Assembly (NCBI GenBank): GCA_004123355.1
Contig: SCHM01000003.1
Location: forward strand, 4,979,058-5,043,057
Length of the DNA stretch: 64,000 nt
Reading direction: 5' to 3'
Origin: Amphirosellinia nigrospora
Lineage: Eukaryota; Ascomycota; Sordariomycetes; Xylariales; Xylariaceae
Shown here: piece by piece, positions 34,701 through 45,971 of the stretch
How the letters are laid out: every line of letters starts with the position of its first letter
How positions within the stretch are numbered: the stretch's first letter is position 1
The notes under the pieces: model-generated
Databases searched by the model: none
The model's input: the letters and a program-made list of their open reading frames with translations, nothing else
What the model was told of the DNA's origin: nothing
Made by a program: the position numbers and the translations under genes

Positions 34701-37126
34701 CACATTTTATCATGCTACTGGCGCATCGGTCCTCACTGATATCCAGTTGCGCGTCCCAGTCTCAATGGGACCGGATACGCGAAATGTGCAAATCATAGTT
34801 GAAGGGAAGAGTATTCGAGTTGCATCAAGCGCTGAGGCTACAGGCGATGATTCTGAACAAACCTGGGTCTCCCATAGTTCGGCACAATGGGCTCAAGAAA
34901 GGACGACAGATGAGCTATGCCAGGAAAAGATTGACATCGAAGCAATCCAAAAGCGCATTGGAACCATTTTACCAAATAACTTCGCTACGGATTACCTGGC
35001 AAAGATTGGAGTCGAAGGAATTGCTTTCCCATGGCAGGTTGTCGAACACTACGGAAACTCGAAGGAGATGATGGTCAAGGTTGATATGGACCCCTCGGCA
35101 GAAGCGCTTCAATGGGACGAACACTCTTGGGCACCTCTTCTCGACGCTGCGACATCCGTGGGATCTGCGATATTCTTCAACGATATCAAGCTAAAGATCG
35201 TATCAGGGATCGATCGAGTCGACATACAATCCTCCAACCCGCCTCCTAAAATCGGATATTTATTCATTGAAGACACTTCCGATGCGAAAACGCCAGCAGC
35301 AGACGTCAGCGTTTTAGACGAACAGGGCGTTTTACTAGCTAAATTTACATTGATGAGATTCTCCGAGGTCGAGGGCGCGCAAGGGGTAAGCGGCGGTGTT
35401 GACAGCCTTGTTCATCGGATGGCCTGGATACCACCTAAATTCTCGGAGACTGTACGAGAACTAGGTGACGTGGTGTTTGTGTCTTCTGACCTGGAGAAAT
35501 TTGTAAAACAAGTGTCTCCGCATGCGAAGACTGTATTCAGCGCCTCCTCCGCTACACAATTCGAAGGTGAGGCTAAGAAAGTGATCCCCATCTTATCAAA
35601 GAAGGGAAGCACGCTCATATTCGTCCCACGTAACGTCGAAACCCTGGACGAAGTGCCAAGCGCTGCCGAGGAGATCGTCTGGGAGGCGGCAACTTTGGTG
35701 AAGTTCCTGGTAAACAATTCTTTGGCATGCAAGTTCTATATCGTCAGCAGCGGCGTCCAGTCTGGCGAAACGGTTACCGGACTTGCCCACGCCCCTCTCT
35801 ATGGACTGGCTCGCATTATCGGATCTGAACACCCAGACATCTGGGGCGGCCTCATCGATACTGAGACCGACGCTGCATTCCCATTGACAGCGATCAAGTA
35901 CGTTCAAGGACAAGACGTCTTGCGCATGGTTGACGGTCTTCCGCGACGACCTATTATGCGGCCCTTCACACGCGAATATCGCCACAAGCCGGATTCCACG
36001 AAGACGATCATGCCCAGTCCGGAGGGAACTTACCTCATCACAGGTGGGCTTGGTGATCTCGGCCTCGCGACTTGCGAATTCTTGATCAAGAAGGGAGCCC
36101 GACGCATCATCCTTGTCTCTCGCCGTGGCCTGCCCCCGCAGTCAATGGCCCAAACTCGCAGCCAAGGACGTGAGACTGAAAGATATAGTTGATCAAATCG
36201 TGCAATTCGAGCGGCTCGGGGCTACAATTTACCCAGTAGCAATTGACGTTTACCCCCACGGCCGCAGAGGACCTTCTCGCCACTCTCGACAAATTATCAC
36301 TGCCCCGGTCCTGGGGGTTATCCACGGCGCAGGCGTGCTCGGAGGTAGTCTACTAATGGACACGACCCGCGAGGACTACACGCAGGTGTTCTCCCCGAAA
36401 ATTGACGGCGCGCTGACGATGCACAAGGCCTTCCCACCGGGCTCGTTAGACTTCTTCGTCCTGTATTCTAGCATAGGGCAACTTGTGGGGACAGAGGGCC
36501 AGGCAGCGTACGCGTCTAGCAATGCTTTCTTAGATGGGTTGGCAACCTATCGCCGGACGCGCGGCGATAACGCTGTCGCGTTCCAGTTCACGGCGTGGTT
36601 GGGACTAGGTCTCGTGCGGGACTTGACCTTCCTCAACGATGAGCTGCAGAGCAAGGGGATTACGGGGATCACCCCCGACGAAGCCTTCCGGGCCTGGGAG
36701 CACGTCAACAAGTTCGATGTCGAGGGCGCTGTCGTGACGCGGGTTTGCTCTATCGAGGAAGGGGACCCGGCGCCGCTTCCTATCCTTGAGGATGTGGTTG
36801 TTCGAAGGCCGGCGGCGAGGGGGGCGCCCGATGCCTCCTCGAACCAGCAAGCCCCCGATTCCGCTCCGGTAGAGAAGGCCGACCGTCAGAAGTGGCTCAC
36901 GACTAAGATCCGGGAGTGCATTGCAGCAGTCCTCATGATCCCCGACATCGACGAGATCGACATCCGGAAGCCGCTGTCGGACTTTGGCGTCGACAGCGTG
37001 ATGACTGTGGCCCTGCGCCAGAAGCTGCAGATGGCTTTCAAGGTCAAGGTCCCCGCAACCCTGACTTGGAACCATCCTACCGTCAATCACCTGGTTGCGT
37101 GGTTTCAGTCATCTATTCAGGACTAG
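31743..37126 (+). CDS. Partially reducing polyketide synthase, 6-methylsalicylic-acid-synthase type
   Basis: Start ATG 31743. The 5384-bp span (about 1794 codons, no intron seen) matches the usual 1770-1800 residues of this class. Order: ketosynthase (DAACASS active site, [23 protein letters not shown]), acyltransferase ([22 protein letters not shown]), dehydratase/thioester-hydrolase-type domain ([32 protein letters not shown]), ketoreductase ([22 protein letters not shown] with AAYASSN) and acyl carrier protein (DFGVDSVMT, phosphopantetheine serine). There is no enoylreductase, methyltransferase or C-terminal thioesterase, as in this class. Such enzymes build small aromatics such as 6-methylsalicylate or mellein; which one cannot be told. 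The frame is broken near 32390, 34204, 36137, 36250 and 36305 by one-base (once possibly two-base) changes, mostly in runs. The product is probably cytosolic. Confidence 0.85.
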
Positions 37127-38019
37127 GTTTGCTGAGATAAAAGTGGTAGATGTGAATCTGTGGCTAGATAGGAGGGGCTTAGAGCAAATTCGACCATGAT
37201 AGAACTTACAAGTAGACTGAATTTACTTTTCCTAGCATTACTTCCTCTACCTAACCCGCTAGGTACGCCATAGTTCTGTACGTTCAACGCGCCTTGGTCA
37301 TTGTGACCTAAATTGGCTAGCAATTAAATGCACCAGTCTCCTCGCAGAGCTGGGTTATAAAGCTAGTCTTCGAAATAGATAGAAATTAGGCGCGTTATAG
37401 AATCTTGACTAGTAGTAGGTGCTTTAGATTGAATTTTGAATGAGTCGGATAGAATTAGTCGGCAGTATAGAGGCTTATTAATGCGATCCCAATAACCTCG
37501 CAAGATCCATTTGTCGAAGATACAATAATTCTTGAAAAATAAACAGTGTCCAAGTCTTTATAGCGTCGGCATTACTTATTATGGATCTAGCAGCATCCAG
37601 GACGGCAGTTTATCTCATTATATGGGCTTTAGAGGTGCCAACAACAATTTATCGACTGGGGTAGAATGCAATATATATCGAATGGAACACATTGGCTTAT
37701 TGAATGGTCATTGCGGCGTTTTGGGACAAGGCAAGCTTGATAGACGCAGATATGTAGAGTATAGGTAGACTCTATTCTTATCTACAAACAGGTATCAACG
37801 CCGTCTAAAATGGTATCTATCTGACGATAAGATAGGTAGTGGCTCAACTCTATGAGCTTTTATACGTATATGCTCTTAACTTCAATGTTCTTTTGGCGGG
37901 CGCTCCCAAACCCGTGTATATACGGCCGGAGAGAACTTGGAAGTGTTGTTGACTTACACAACTCTATGAGGTTGAATAGGTGGATTTTGACTCTGCGCAG
38001 TGTCGTCTCAAACACCACT
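37127..38019. other. Intergenic region between convergent PKS and RIB3
   Basis: It holds only ORFs below 80 codons without recognisable content. It is AT-rich compared with the flanking genes and should contain both 3' ends. Confidence 0.5.
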
Positions 38020-38780
38020 TCATGGCCCTCCATTGGCACCAATCTTGCCCTCTGTCTTTTCTAGATAATTGGCCAAATCTTCAATAGTGCAAACCTTTAG
38101 ATTCCATTTTCTTGCAAATGCAATGCAGCCCTCGCCCTCAGCATGCCGGGGTTTCGTTGTATGGCCTGACCGGCAACTTCTTCGCCGTCGTCTACGATCT
38201 CGCCTATCGCGGCGGCTTCGGCCTTCCCGGCTAGGCGACAGAAATCAATAGCGGCCTCAGTGTGCCCTCTCCTCACCCGCACACCGCCTGGCACGGCGCG
38301 AAGAGGGATCACATGTCCAGGACGGCGGAAGCTTGCAACGGTAGCATTCGGATCAGCTAATTTTCGGACGGCTACAGCGCGGTCATGGGCGCTGATGCCT
38401 GTGGAAACGGATGGGTCGGCAGCGTCGACCGAGATGGTATAGGCGGTGCCCCGCGGGTCCTGGGTATTGGGGACCATCTGTGGCAATTCGAGCTGCTCGG
38501 TGCGGGCGGGTGTTATGGGGGCACAGACGTAGCCGGACGAATATCGGACTAGGAAGGCCATCTGCTCGGTGGTAACGTCTTGGGCGGCGATGATGAGGTC
38601 GCCTTCGTTCTCCCTGCCCGGGTCATCCATGACCACTATGAATTCGCCATTGCCTGTATCGTATAACCGTTAGTACCGGCCGAAACAAACCGAGGAGAAC
38701 GGAGGAGGTGACGTACGGAAAGCAGCGATCGTGTCCGGTATACTGTCGAACTTGTTATGCTCGATTGTGGCGGAAGGCAT
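38020..38780 (-). CDS. RIB3: 3,4-dihydroxy-2-butanone 4-phosphate synthase
   Basis: This enzyme converts ribulose 5-phosphate to formate and 3,4-dihydroxy-2-butanone 4-phosphate for riboflavin synthesis. Exon 1 (38717-38780) starts MPSATIEHNKFDSIPDT. A 62-bp intron (38655-38716) has a perfect TACTAAC branch site. Exon 2 has the catalytic VVMDDPGRENEGDLI loop, VRYSSGYVCAPIT, DRAVAVRKLADP, RRPGHVIPLRA and RRGHTEAAIDFCRLAG, ending in NPGMLR. There the G-run (C-run 38135-38137 on the plus strand) is one short. One more G restores the conserved ending (ARKWNLKVCTIEDLANYLEK) to a stop at 38020. As read, the frame stops early at 38097. A conserved biosynthetic gene is unlikely to be dead, so I suspect an assembly error. 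Confidence 0.9.
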
Positions 38781-39314
38781 ATTTTTTGTGTTGTGCGAAG
38801 AAATGATATCAGTATTCAGTTGGATTTAGGTATCGCCTAGTCGAAAAAATGATTGAGGGATCGGTTGATTATGCGCAGTTGTAGGGTTGAGAATGGGACA
38901 AGGTGTTGCTCGGACAAAACTATGCAGAAAAGAAGTAATTTGACTGACACATGAAGATACCAGGAATATTATCTGAAGGAACAGATTTGTGCTTGCTCTA
39001 ATTTGTCTTTGTCGGCTGATCCTGGTATCGTTGACGGGTAATGGGTTGCTTCGTGTTGATGCTGACTGAGAGGCTGCCCAGTATCGGAATTGTCCGCGGG
39101 GCTATTTCGCCCCACGCCGCACCAAGCTGCCCTACCTGAATCAGCTGAGGCACGCTACGGGACAGCGCTAAACGCTCGATGACAGACGCTGACAAACACC
39201 ACGACTCAGGCCCAATGACACACAAACCCGCCGCCCGAATCCTCGGCCCTCGGGGATCCAGCGGTATCGACCGTTATTGGGCGCGCGGGCTGAACTAGGT
39301 GGGCTAGGTACCTA
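38781..39314. other. RIB3 upstream region
   Basis: It contains the RIB3 promoter and runs to the left end of the transposon at 39315. A minus frame at 38998-39225 is not recognisable. The last 60 bp (from about 39215) are markedly GC-rich. Confidence 0.45.
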
Positions 39315-39363
39315 GAGCCGGGGGCCCCCCACCCGAATAACCCCCCTAACCGAATTAGTAAAA
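39315..39363 (+). repeat. Left terminal inverted repeat (49 bp)
   Basis: It begins GAGCCGGGGGCCCCCCACCC and ends CCGAATTAGTAAAA. It is nearly identical to the reverse complement of 41110-41158. The differences are run lengths (G5/G4 and C6/C7) and one A/G transition. Confidence 0.9.
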
Positions 39364-41109
39364 CAAGCGGTCTATAGTCTAACCACTACAACAAAAACAC
39401 CAAAATAACTACCAAACACGCGTTTTTTTTTAAATAAAATAGATATACCTCTAAATTACGAAAAAAAAATTACTGCTACAATTATAGCGGTTAAAAATAG
39501 TTAAACGTAAAAAACTACGTACATACTTTATAAAGTAGCCCTAGCTACTCTTTGCGATCGTTTTTATAAAATTGTTTTACGTAAATAAGCTTACAAAATT
39601 AACCGTATTTTAAGCCTAAAAATTAAAAAAAAATCGTAAATTAAATTTATACCTCCAAAAATATTAACTATACCTTATATCGCTAAAAAATCGTTAAATT
39701 CGCGCAGTATATTTTAATAGCTTAAAATCTAGCTATAAAATCAGAAATTATTAAATCGCGCGTTTTATAGCAAAGCATCCGAATATAAAAACAAAGCTTT
39801 AAATCGCTTTTAAAGTTACTAAAGCTATAATAAACCTTTTAAACAAAATAAACCGCGTTTTTAAATATTACATAGTTATAAAACAAAAGTACAAAATTTA
39901 ACCTTTTATATCGCTAATATAAATAAACATAAGCTTTATAAAAACAAATCTTTTTATAAAAAAATAATAAGCTTATTACTTATAAAATAAAACTTTTATT
40001 AATATTCTAATACTACTATATAAATAATATATTAAAAACTGTATTAACTAATAATTATTATTTTATACTTATAGTTATTTTTATAAATAAATATTTATAA
40101 AAACAATAGTTTAAAAAAAACTTTCCTAAATAAAAATACGCTACAAGCTAAAACAAATAAACTACTAATAAAATAGCTTTTTTTTAGCTTACGTAGGTTT
40201 ATTTGCTAAAAATAAAACCATAAAATCTAAACTAATAAAAAGTTTTATTTTTAAATAGCTACGCTATTTATATAAATAATAAATTTATTTATAAAATATA
40301 AATTAATAAAGTAAAAATTATTTATTTATTTTTTTATAAATTATACGTAGCTTAGTTAGCTAACGTAAGCGTATTTTTATTAATAAAACATTATTTCGTA
40401 AAAAAATAGCCCTTTTTATTTATTTTTTAGCTTTAATACTTATTTATAAGCGTAAATTTATTATTACTTATATTAAAGCTTATAAAAAAGTCTATAGCCC
40501 AAAATTATTACCGCTATTTTTAAAAAATTAAATTTTTAGCCCGTTAACCAAAAAAAACTACTCGAAAACAAAAAACTAATAAATATTAATTATCGGCCTA
40601 AAATATTAAAACCTACGCTATAGCAAATCGACAAAAAAACAAAAAACAGCTATTAAATTATTCCGAAAACATTATACAATCTCTGCAAATAGTTTAAACT
40701 ACTTAAAACACTATCTACAAAGCTTACAAAAACATTAAAAGCGTTAATCTATAAAGCAAGCAAATCGATCGATTTATTAGCTACGTAAATAGCTACGCAA
40801 ACACGCGAAATTAAGTCTTTTAAAGCAAAAAACAAAAAATTACGCCCTATAAAGCATAAACAAATTAAAAAAAACTTTTAATAAGCTTTTTACGATATTT
40901 TAATTATTTATAAAGCTAAAAAAGCTATAAAAGCATAAATACGTAATAAAAAACTTTTTACGCGTTTAAATTTAAAAAAAACACTAAAATATATTACAAG
41001 CTACATACAAAAGCATATTATACAAGTAGCAATTAAAAAATAGTTATTAGAGCTAGTTTATATAGAAAAATAGCTGTATCTGTGCTATTGTTATGTTCTT
41101 GGTGTTGCA

Positions 41110-41158
41110 TTTTACTAATTCGGTTAGGGGGGGTCATTCGGGTGGGGGGCCCCGGCTC
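41110..41158 (-). repeat. Right terminal inverted repeat (49 bp)
   Basis: On the minus strand it begins GAGCCGGGGCCCCCCACCC and ends CCGAATTAGTAAAA. TA lies immediately outside at 41159-41160. Both ends are GC-rich and look unmutated, unlike the interior. Confidence 0.9.
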
Positions 41159-41339
41159 TAGTCCCTGCATTATATGCATCGCCGAGCCACCGGTAACCCA
41201 CCAGCCAGACAGACCTTCTAGAACATTTTTGAGACGTCGCAAGCTAAGCTTGAGGTCTGCTATTACTCAGGTGCCACCACCAAGTTTTTCTCGTCCCAAT
41301 TGAGGGGCAGTCGAGAGAGGGCGCGCTCCAATAACCGAC

Positions 41340-42339
41340 ATGGAGGCATGTATCATACGACAGAGCGCTAGGAGTATACATCGAATACCCCGACAACGGA
41401 CACAAATTAAACAAATTTCGAGTAGCATTACGTTAAGACGCCACCCCACACGAAGAACCTCCATACCTCCTCTACCTCGTTTATCCCAAACACCAACTTT
41501 TCGATCCTTTACATCGACGGCCCGCGTACGCGATACGCAAGCGCCGAATCCGAGCTCAGCAGATCCAGCCTTCACGACCGTGTCCCCGGATGAGGTATCC
41601 CATTTCAATGCGCTCGCCTCATCATGGTGGGATCCCCAGGGTCCCTCGCGCATTTTACATCTCATGAACCCGCTGCGCCACGACTTCATATCGTCATGTC
41701 GAGCCTCCGTACCTGACGCCGAATCTGACTCTTACCCGTCAACGGGATTGCGATACCTGGGACATCGGGTGCGGCGGCGGCATCTTTGCAGAGTCTGCTG
41801 CGCGGCTTGCCTCAACAGCGTCTGTGACAGCTATCGACCCAAGCTCCGAAGTCCTTGCCGTCGCAAAGAGACATGCGCGGCGCGACCCGGCCCTCATCTC
41901 CAAGCTACGGTACCAGAATACGTCTATTGAGGCGCTACCCATACCTACGAACCCGCTGCAGGACGGGTATGACGTAGTCTCCGTCTTCGAGGTGGTGGAG
42001 CATGTCACGAATCCAGCTGCGTTCTTGGATCGCGTTACGCCCTTCGTCCGCCCGGGTGGCTGGCTTGTGCTGAGCACGATTGCGCGCACCTGGGCGAGTT
42101 GGTTGACGACCAACGTCATTGCTGAGGACTTGTTACGGATCGTACCGCGGGGTACGCACGACTGGAACAAATACATCAACGAAGATGAGGTACGGCGCCA
42201 CTTCCTACAGAGCAGGACTGGGTGGGCCGAGCCAAGATGTATGGGTGTAATCTACGTGCCTGGTATCGGATGGAAGGAGGTCAATGGAAGCGAGAAGATC
42301 GGTAATTACTTCTTTGCTGTCAGGAAACTCCCCGAGTGA
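41340..42339 (+). CDS. COQ3: Ubiquinone biosynthesis O-methyltransferase, mitochondrial
   Basis: COQ3 carries out the O-methylation steps of coenzyme Q synthesis on the matrix side of the inner mitochondrial membrane. The N-terminus (MEACIIRQSARSIHRIPRQR...) is rich in Arg, Ser and Thr with almost no acidic residues, as expected for a mitochondrial presequence. The family hallmark FNALASSWWDPQGP, then LHLMNPLRHDFI, precedes the SAM motif DIGCGGGIFAESAARLA, VTAIDPSSEVLAVAKRHA, FEVVEHVTNPAAFL, PGGWLVLSTIARTWASW and IVPRGTHDWNKYI. The frame shifts just before the SAM motif at the G-run 41759-41761 (one G too many). Otherwise it is complete to the stop at 42339, near the usual fungal length. Confidence 0.9.
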
Positions 42340-43352
42340 AGCACCGGCACTGCGATATGGCTTACGCCTACGACTATTCGATCGTTCGAAGCGCCACCGG
42401 GGAATAACGATGTGCTGCTTGTAAGAACGCTCTATGAAATGGTGTAAGAGCGATCTCCACGCCCTGATACTCCAATGTCGAATATACCCAGAATTCAGCT
42501 AAATGGAACTTCGTTTGCTCTCTACATAGCCCACGATCTCTCAAATCGGGTACGGTGTATTCGGCTCAAATCACCATCGGCTAACTAATCCAGCAAACCA
42601 TTACTAACCAATATTGGCCTTCCAGTCCTCCACGGAGCTCGAGATCATAGCTGTGTTCCGTCTCAACAATGTTCAGCTCTAAGATAGCGGAGCTTGCAAT
42701 TAAATTTTGTGGGGAGTCGTACGAGGCAGCGAAGCTCACGAATGTCCAGGTCAGGGCTCATTGACATGTTGTGAAGGAATATAATTGTCTACAGTATACA
42801 ATTACCAATAAGTATGGATCATCATTGCTTTCGGAGCGCTTGCGTATCTACAACGTGTCAGTCTAGCAAATTATTTGGTCCATCTGCGCTTCATATAATT
42901 ACTCACTCTCAGGTGTTTGGTATATGTTTGGTTGGTATGTAGTTTTCATTCTCCTACTCGCCGAAAAGTCAGTCGTTGAAACCACACCGAACAACACTAG
43001 ATAAGATAATCGCGAGCGGGCTTCTTAATGGGCCTCACTGGGCAGGGGTTATGGCGCCATAAAGCGAACTTTTCTTTCCAGGATGATGCACGATCGATGC
43101 AGTCGAGATCCGCAGGTTGATAAGCGGTGAGTGTGGGTATGGTAGCAATGAGCACAATACCCAACGACTGTATAAATTGACACCCTCGTGCTCACATAGA
43201 TATGGGTGTACATGAATTAGAACATTATCAAAACTAAAATAAATATCTACGGATTTCCGTGTGTCTGCAAATTTCAGTGGTTTGTCGCGCACGCTTCCAT
43301 TGTCGTTGGGGCTGCGACGTTCGGGGTATTTTATGGCTTAACTTTCTCAGAC
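42340..43352. other. Intergenic region, COQ3 to permease
   Basis: No gene is supported; the 85-codon minus frame at 43035-43292 is not recognisable. The permease promoter and 5' leader should lie in the right half. Confidence 0.5.
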
Positions 43353-45084
43353 ATGATGGAAAAGATTAGCACGCCGTCTTCAGATGGAGTCAAGGGAGAC
43401 AAGAGATCAGCAAGTCCTTTGAAGGTCGACGGGTAACGGTCATGACCGAGGATGCATCTGGAAGAGCCGTCGCGGACAACGGTAATGTCATCGATGATGG
43501 GCTACAGCGGGGTCTGAAAAATCGGCATCTGGTAAGTACGAGATCGCTTCAAGATGTTCAACCCATAGTTACGAGCTAACATGTCACGAAATAATAGCAA
43601 ATGATCGCCTTTGGTGGCGTGGTGGGCGCGTCGATATGGTACGGAACGGGTTCAGCCATCGCGTATAGCGGGCCCGTCGGTGCCCTGATCAGCTTCATCA
43701 TCGTTGGGATTGACGTGTACTTCGTGATGCAGAGCTTGGGCGAGATGTCCACGCTGTTTCCCGTCCAGGGCGCCTTATCGAGCTGGCCGGCCGCTTCATT
43801 GACCCTGCGGTCAGCTTTAGTCTCGGCTGGAACTACTGGTATCTTTGGGTTACGAATGTTGCTAATGACTACAATAATATCGCCCTAATCCTTGGGTTTT
43901 GGACAACGCCTATACCGTCATATGGCTGGATCTTGATTTTCTGGGCACTGTTCCAGGGCACGTCCTTGCTCGGCGTCGTCGTTTACGGAGAGATGGAGTT
44001 CTGGCTGTCCGCGTGGAAGCTTTTCACCGTCCTTGGCGGATTTCTAGTTGCCATATTGGTCAATACCGGCGCCATTGGAGGGGAGTACATCGGCTTCAGG
44101 TACTGGAGAGACCCGGGCGTCATTGCGCACGGGATTAACGGTTTCGGTAAAACCTTTGTTCTCGCGGCTGTTTACTACGCCGGCACGGAGATGCTGGCTA
44201 TGACTGCGGCCGAGAGCAAGAACCCGAAGAAGGATCTCCCCAGCGCAATTCGACAAACATTCTGGCGAATCTTAATCATCTTCATCGGGTTAGTATTCTT
44301 CGCGGGCATTATTGTCCCGTACGACAGCCCAGACCTCCTCACCGCCACCAGCAAAACAGCGCTCTCTCCCTGGACGATCGCATTGGTCAACGCAGGATGG
44401 GGCGGTGCGGGAAACCTGCTGAACGTGGTGATGATAACGGCCCAGTTCAGCTCGGTCAATAGTGGTATTTACGTCTCTTCGCGAAGTCTCGTCGCTCTCG
44501 CCCACCAGGGTCGCGCGCCCCGTTTCTTCGCCAAGACGACCAAGAACGGCATCCCAGTGAGGGCGGTCGTGTTCTCCAATACGCTCGGGCTCATCGCGCT
44601 TCTCAACATCGCCGCGAGTCCCGCCAAGGTCTTCGGCTACCTGATCAGCATCTCTGGTGCCGCCACCTTCGTCGCGTGGGCGTTCATCGGGATCACGCAC
44701 TTGCGAATGCGTAAAGCTTGGGTCCTGCAAGGATACAGCGTTGATGATCTACCTTACAAGGCTCTATTCTACCCCTACGGAACCTGGTTCGTGGTGCTTC
44801 TCAACCTGTTCCTCGTCTTCATCTCGGGGTATTCGGTTTTCATTGGAGGATTCGCGGCTGTAGATTTTGTGTTCGATTACATCGTTATTGTCATCTTTAC
44901 TCTCTTGTACCTGTTCTGGAAGATTTTTAAGAGGACTAAGCTTGTCTCATTGACGGAGGCTGATCTTGTGACCGGAAGGCGAGAGTATCTGGCTGAGGGC
45001 TCAACTGCTTCGGATGGCGAGAGCGGTGAGAAGACGTCGAAAACGCCGTGGTACATCGTTATTAAAAGATGGCTGACTGGTTAA
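43353..45084 (+). CDS. Amino-acid permease (APC superfamily, YAT family)
   Basis: This is a plasma-membrane amino-acid transporter by family. I take the start at MMEKISTPSSDGVKGDKR (43353), which joins the next frame if one G is added to GGG 43431-43433; an ATG at 43442 is the alternative. An intron at 43532-43597 (GTAAGT...GCTAAC...ATAG) links KNRHL to QMIAFGGVVGASIWYGTGSA, the family's first membrane segment. EMSTLFPVQGA follows. A missing T at 43775-43776 shifts the frame, which continues as the expected FIELAGRF...WNYWYLW segments. After that, successive hydrophobic spans alternate with AVYYAGTEMLAMTAAESKNP and SSRSLVALAHQGRAP, both YAT-family signatures. About 12 membrane segments can be counted. 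It ends at 45084. Confidence 0.85.
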
Positions 45085-45394
45085 GGGGGTATAATACTGC
45101 TAAAGGTCTAAATAACGAAACTACATCTTCCTAAGAAACAATATGTGTATCCCCATCTATGCCTCGCCGCCTTAACCGGCTATTAGGTATGATCAAGACA
45201 AGAGTGAAATGGTATACCCGTGGTAAGCTATTAGCTGTGGCACCTGGTTAAAAAGGAGATGGGGTCGGAATAACTTAAAAATAGGTACCGACGTTGCATA
45301 CCGCTTAGTTCGACCGGGGCAAGTGCCGAGCGATTTAGTTAAACCCGGCGCATACTTCGACCACCACGACGTGACTCGCGCGCCACACTGCGGC

Positions 45395-45971
45395 ATGGAA
45401 ATCGAACAGGTCGAACCCCCGCCCTACGATGGCCCGGAGAATCACGACGCAAACGACACGGTCCATCCCACCATCCTGGTGTTGGAAGGACGGCAGATCC
45501 ACTCCAAATCCGCCAGCTCGCCGGTCCTGTACGAGCTAGACCGGAGCGTCAGCTATCTATCGCGGGCCGACCACAAGGTCGCATTCTCGCGGCACGAGCC
45601 CCGGGTGCGGACGAGTCAGAGCGGCGGCAGTGTCCGGACCACCAACTACACGCGCCATATCTTTAACCTCGAGTGTCCGCACGCCATCATCTCGACGTCG
45701 CGCTACGCGTTCTTTCTCTCGTCGGTCTCGAGAAAGGCGTTGGGGAATGTGGGGCTGAAGAAGACGTCGTGCGAGGCTTGGCTTCAAGGTGGCGCGAATC
45801 AGTCGCTCGGGCGAGGATAAGGATGAGGAGCTCTTTGAGATTACACGCAAGGACGGCAGGTATGAGTGGTGGGATGCCGAGGCGAGGAGAGTCGCTGTTG
45901 AGGATGACGCGGATGGGCAGACGAAGATGATTCTTACGACGGCTTTGCCGAAACAACATGCAGATGGTTAG
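45395..45971 (+). CDS. Conserved-looking protein of unknown function
   Basis: I start at MEIEQVEPPPYDGPEN (45395); the frame is open further upstream but without ATG. The body has strand-like segments: HPTILVLEGRQIHSKSASSP, VLYELDRSVSYLSRAD, TRHIFNLECPHAII and RYAFFLSSVSRKALG. After a one-base frame change near 45785 come VARISRSGEDKDEELFEITR, DGRYEWWDAEARRVAVEDD and MILTTALPKQHADG. Such alternating strands with a YEWWD block recall compact beta-barrel proteins (tubby/LURP-like or DUF6593-type), but I cannot confirm this. The end at TAG 45969-45971 may instead be a splice donor (GTTAGT). Confidence 0.5.

Larger units (their letters stand above)
39315..41158 (+). mobile_element. RIP-degraded Fot1/pogo-like DNA transposon with 49-bp inverted repeats
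   Basis: The element is 1844 bp, flanked by TA (39313-39314 and 41159-41160), with near-perfect 49-bp GC-rich ends. The plus strand retains the plan of a Fot1-type transposase. Near 39475-39640 there is a psq-like helix-turn-helix (IIAVKN, YILYKVALATLCDRF, then a KINRILS block). The DDE core is eroded. At about 40740-40960 sits the charged C-terminal tail typical of these proteins (LKALIYKASKSIDLLAT..., TQTREIKSFKAKNKKLR, IKHKQIKKNF, AFYDI). Stops are frequent, so it is inactive. In this copy plus-strand TG is almost absent while CA is common, meaning that mutation fell mainly on minus-strand cytosines. Confidence 0.85.

Noticed and set aside
32372-36192. Separate genes for the pieces of the first PKS
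   Set aside because: The ORFs join domain by domain with one-base overlaps in the known order and to the known total length, so they are one gene.
44290-44730. 146-codon minus-strand ORF within the permease
   Set aside because: It is antisense to a strongly supported coding exon, and its charged composition is a shadow of GC-rich codons.
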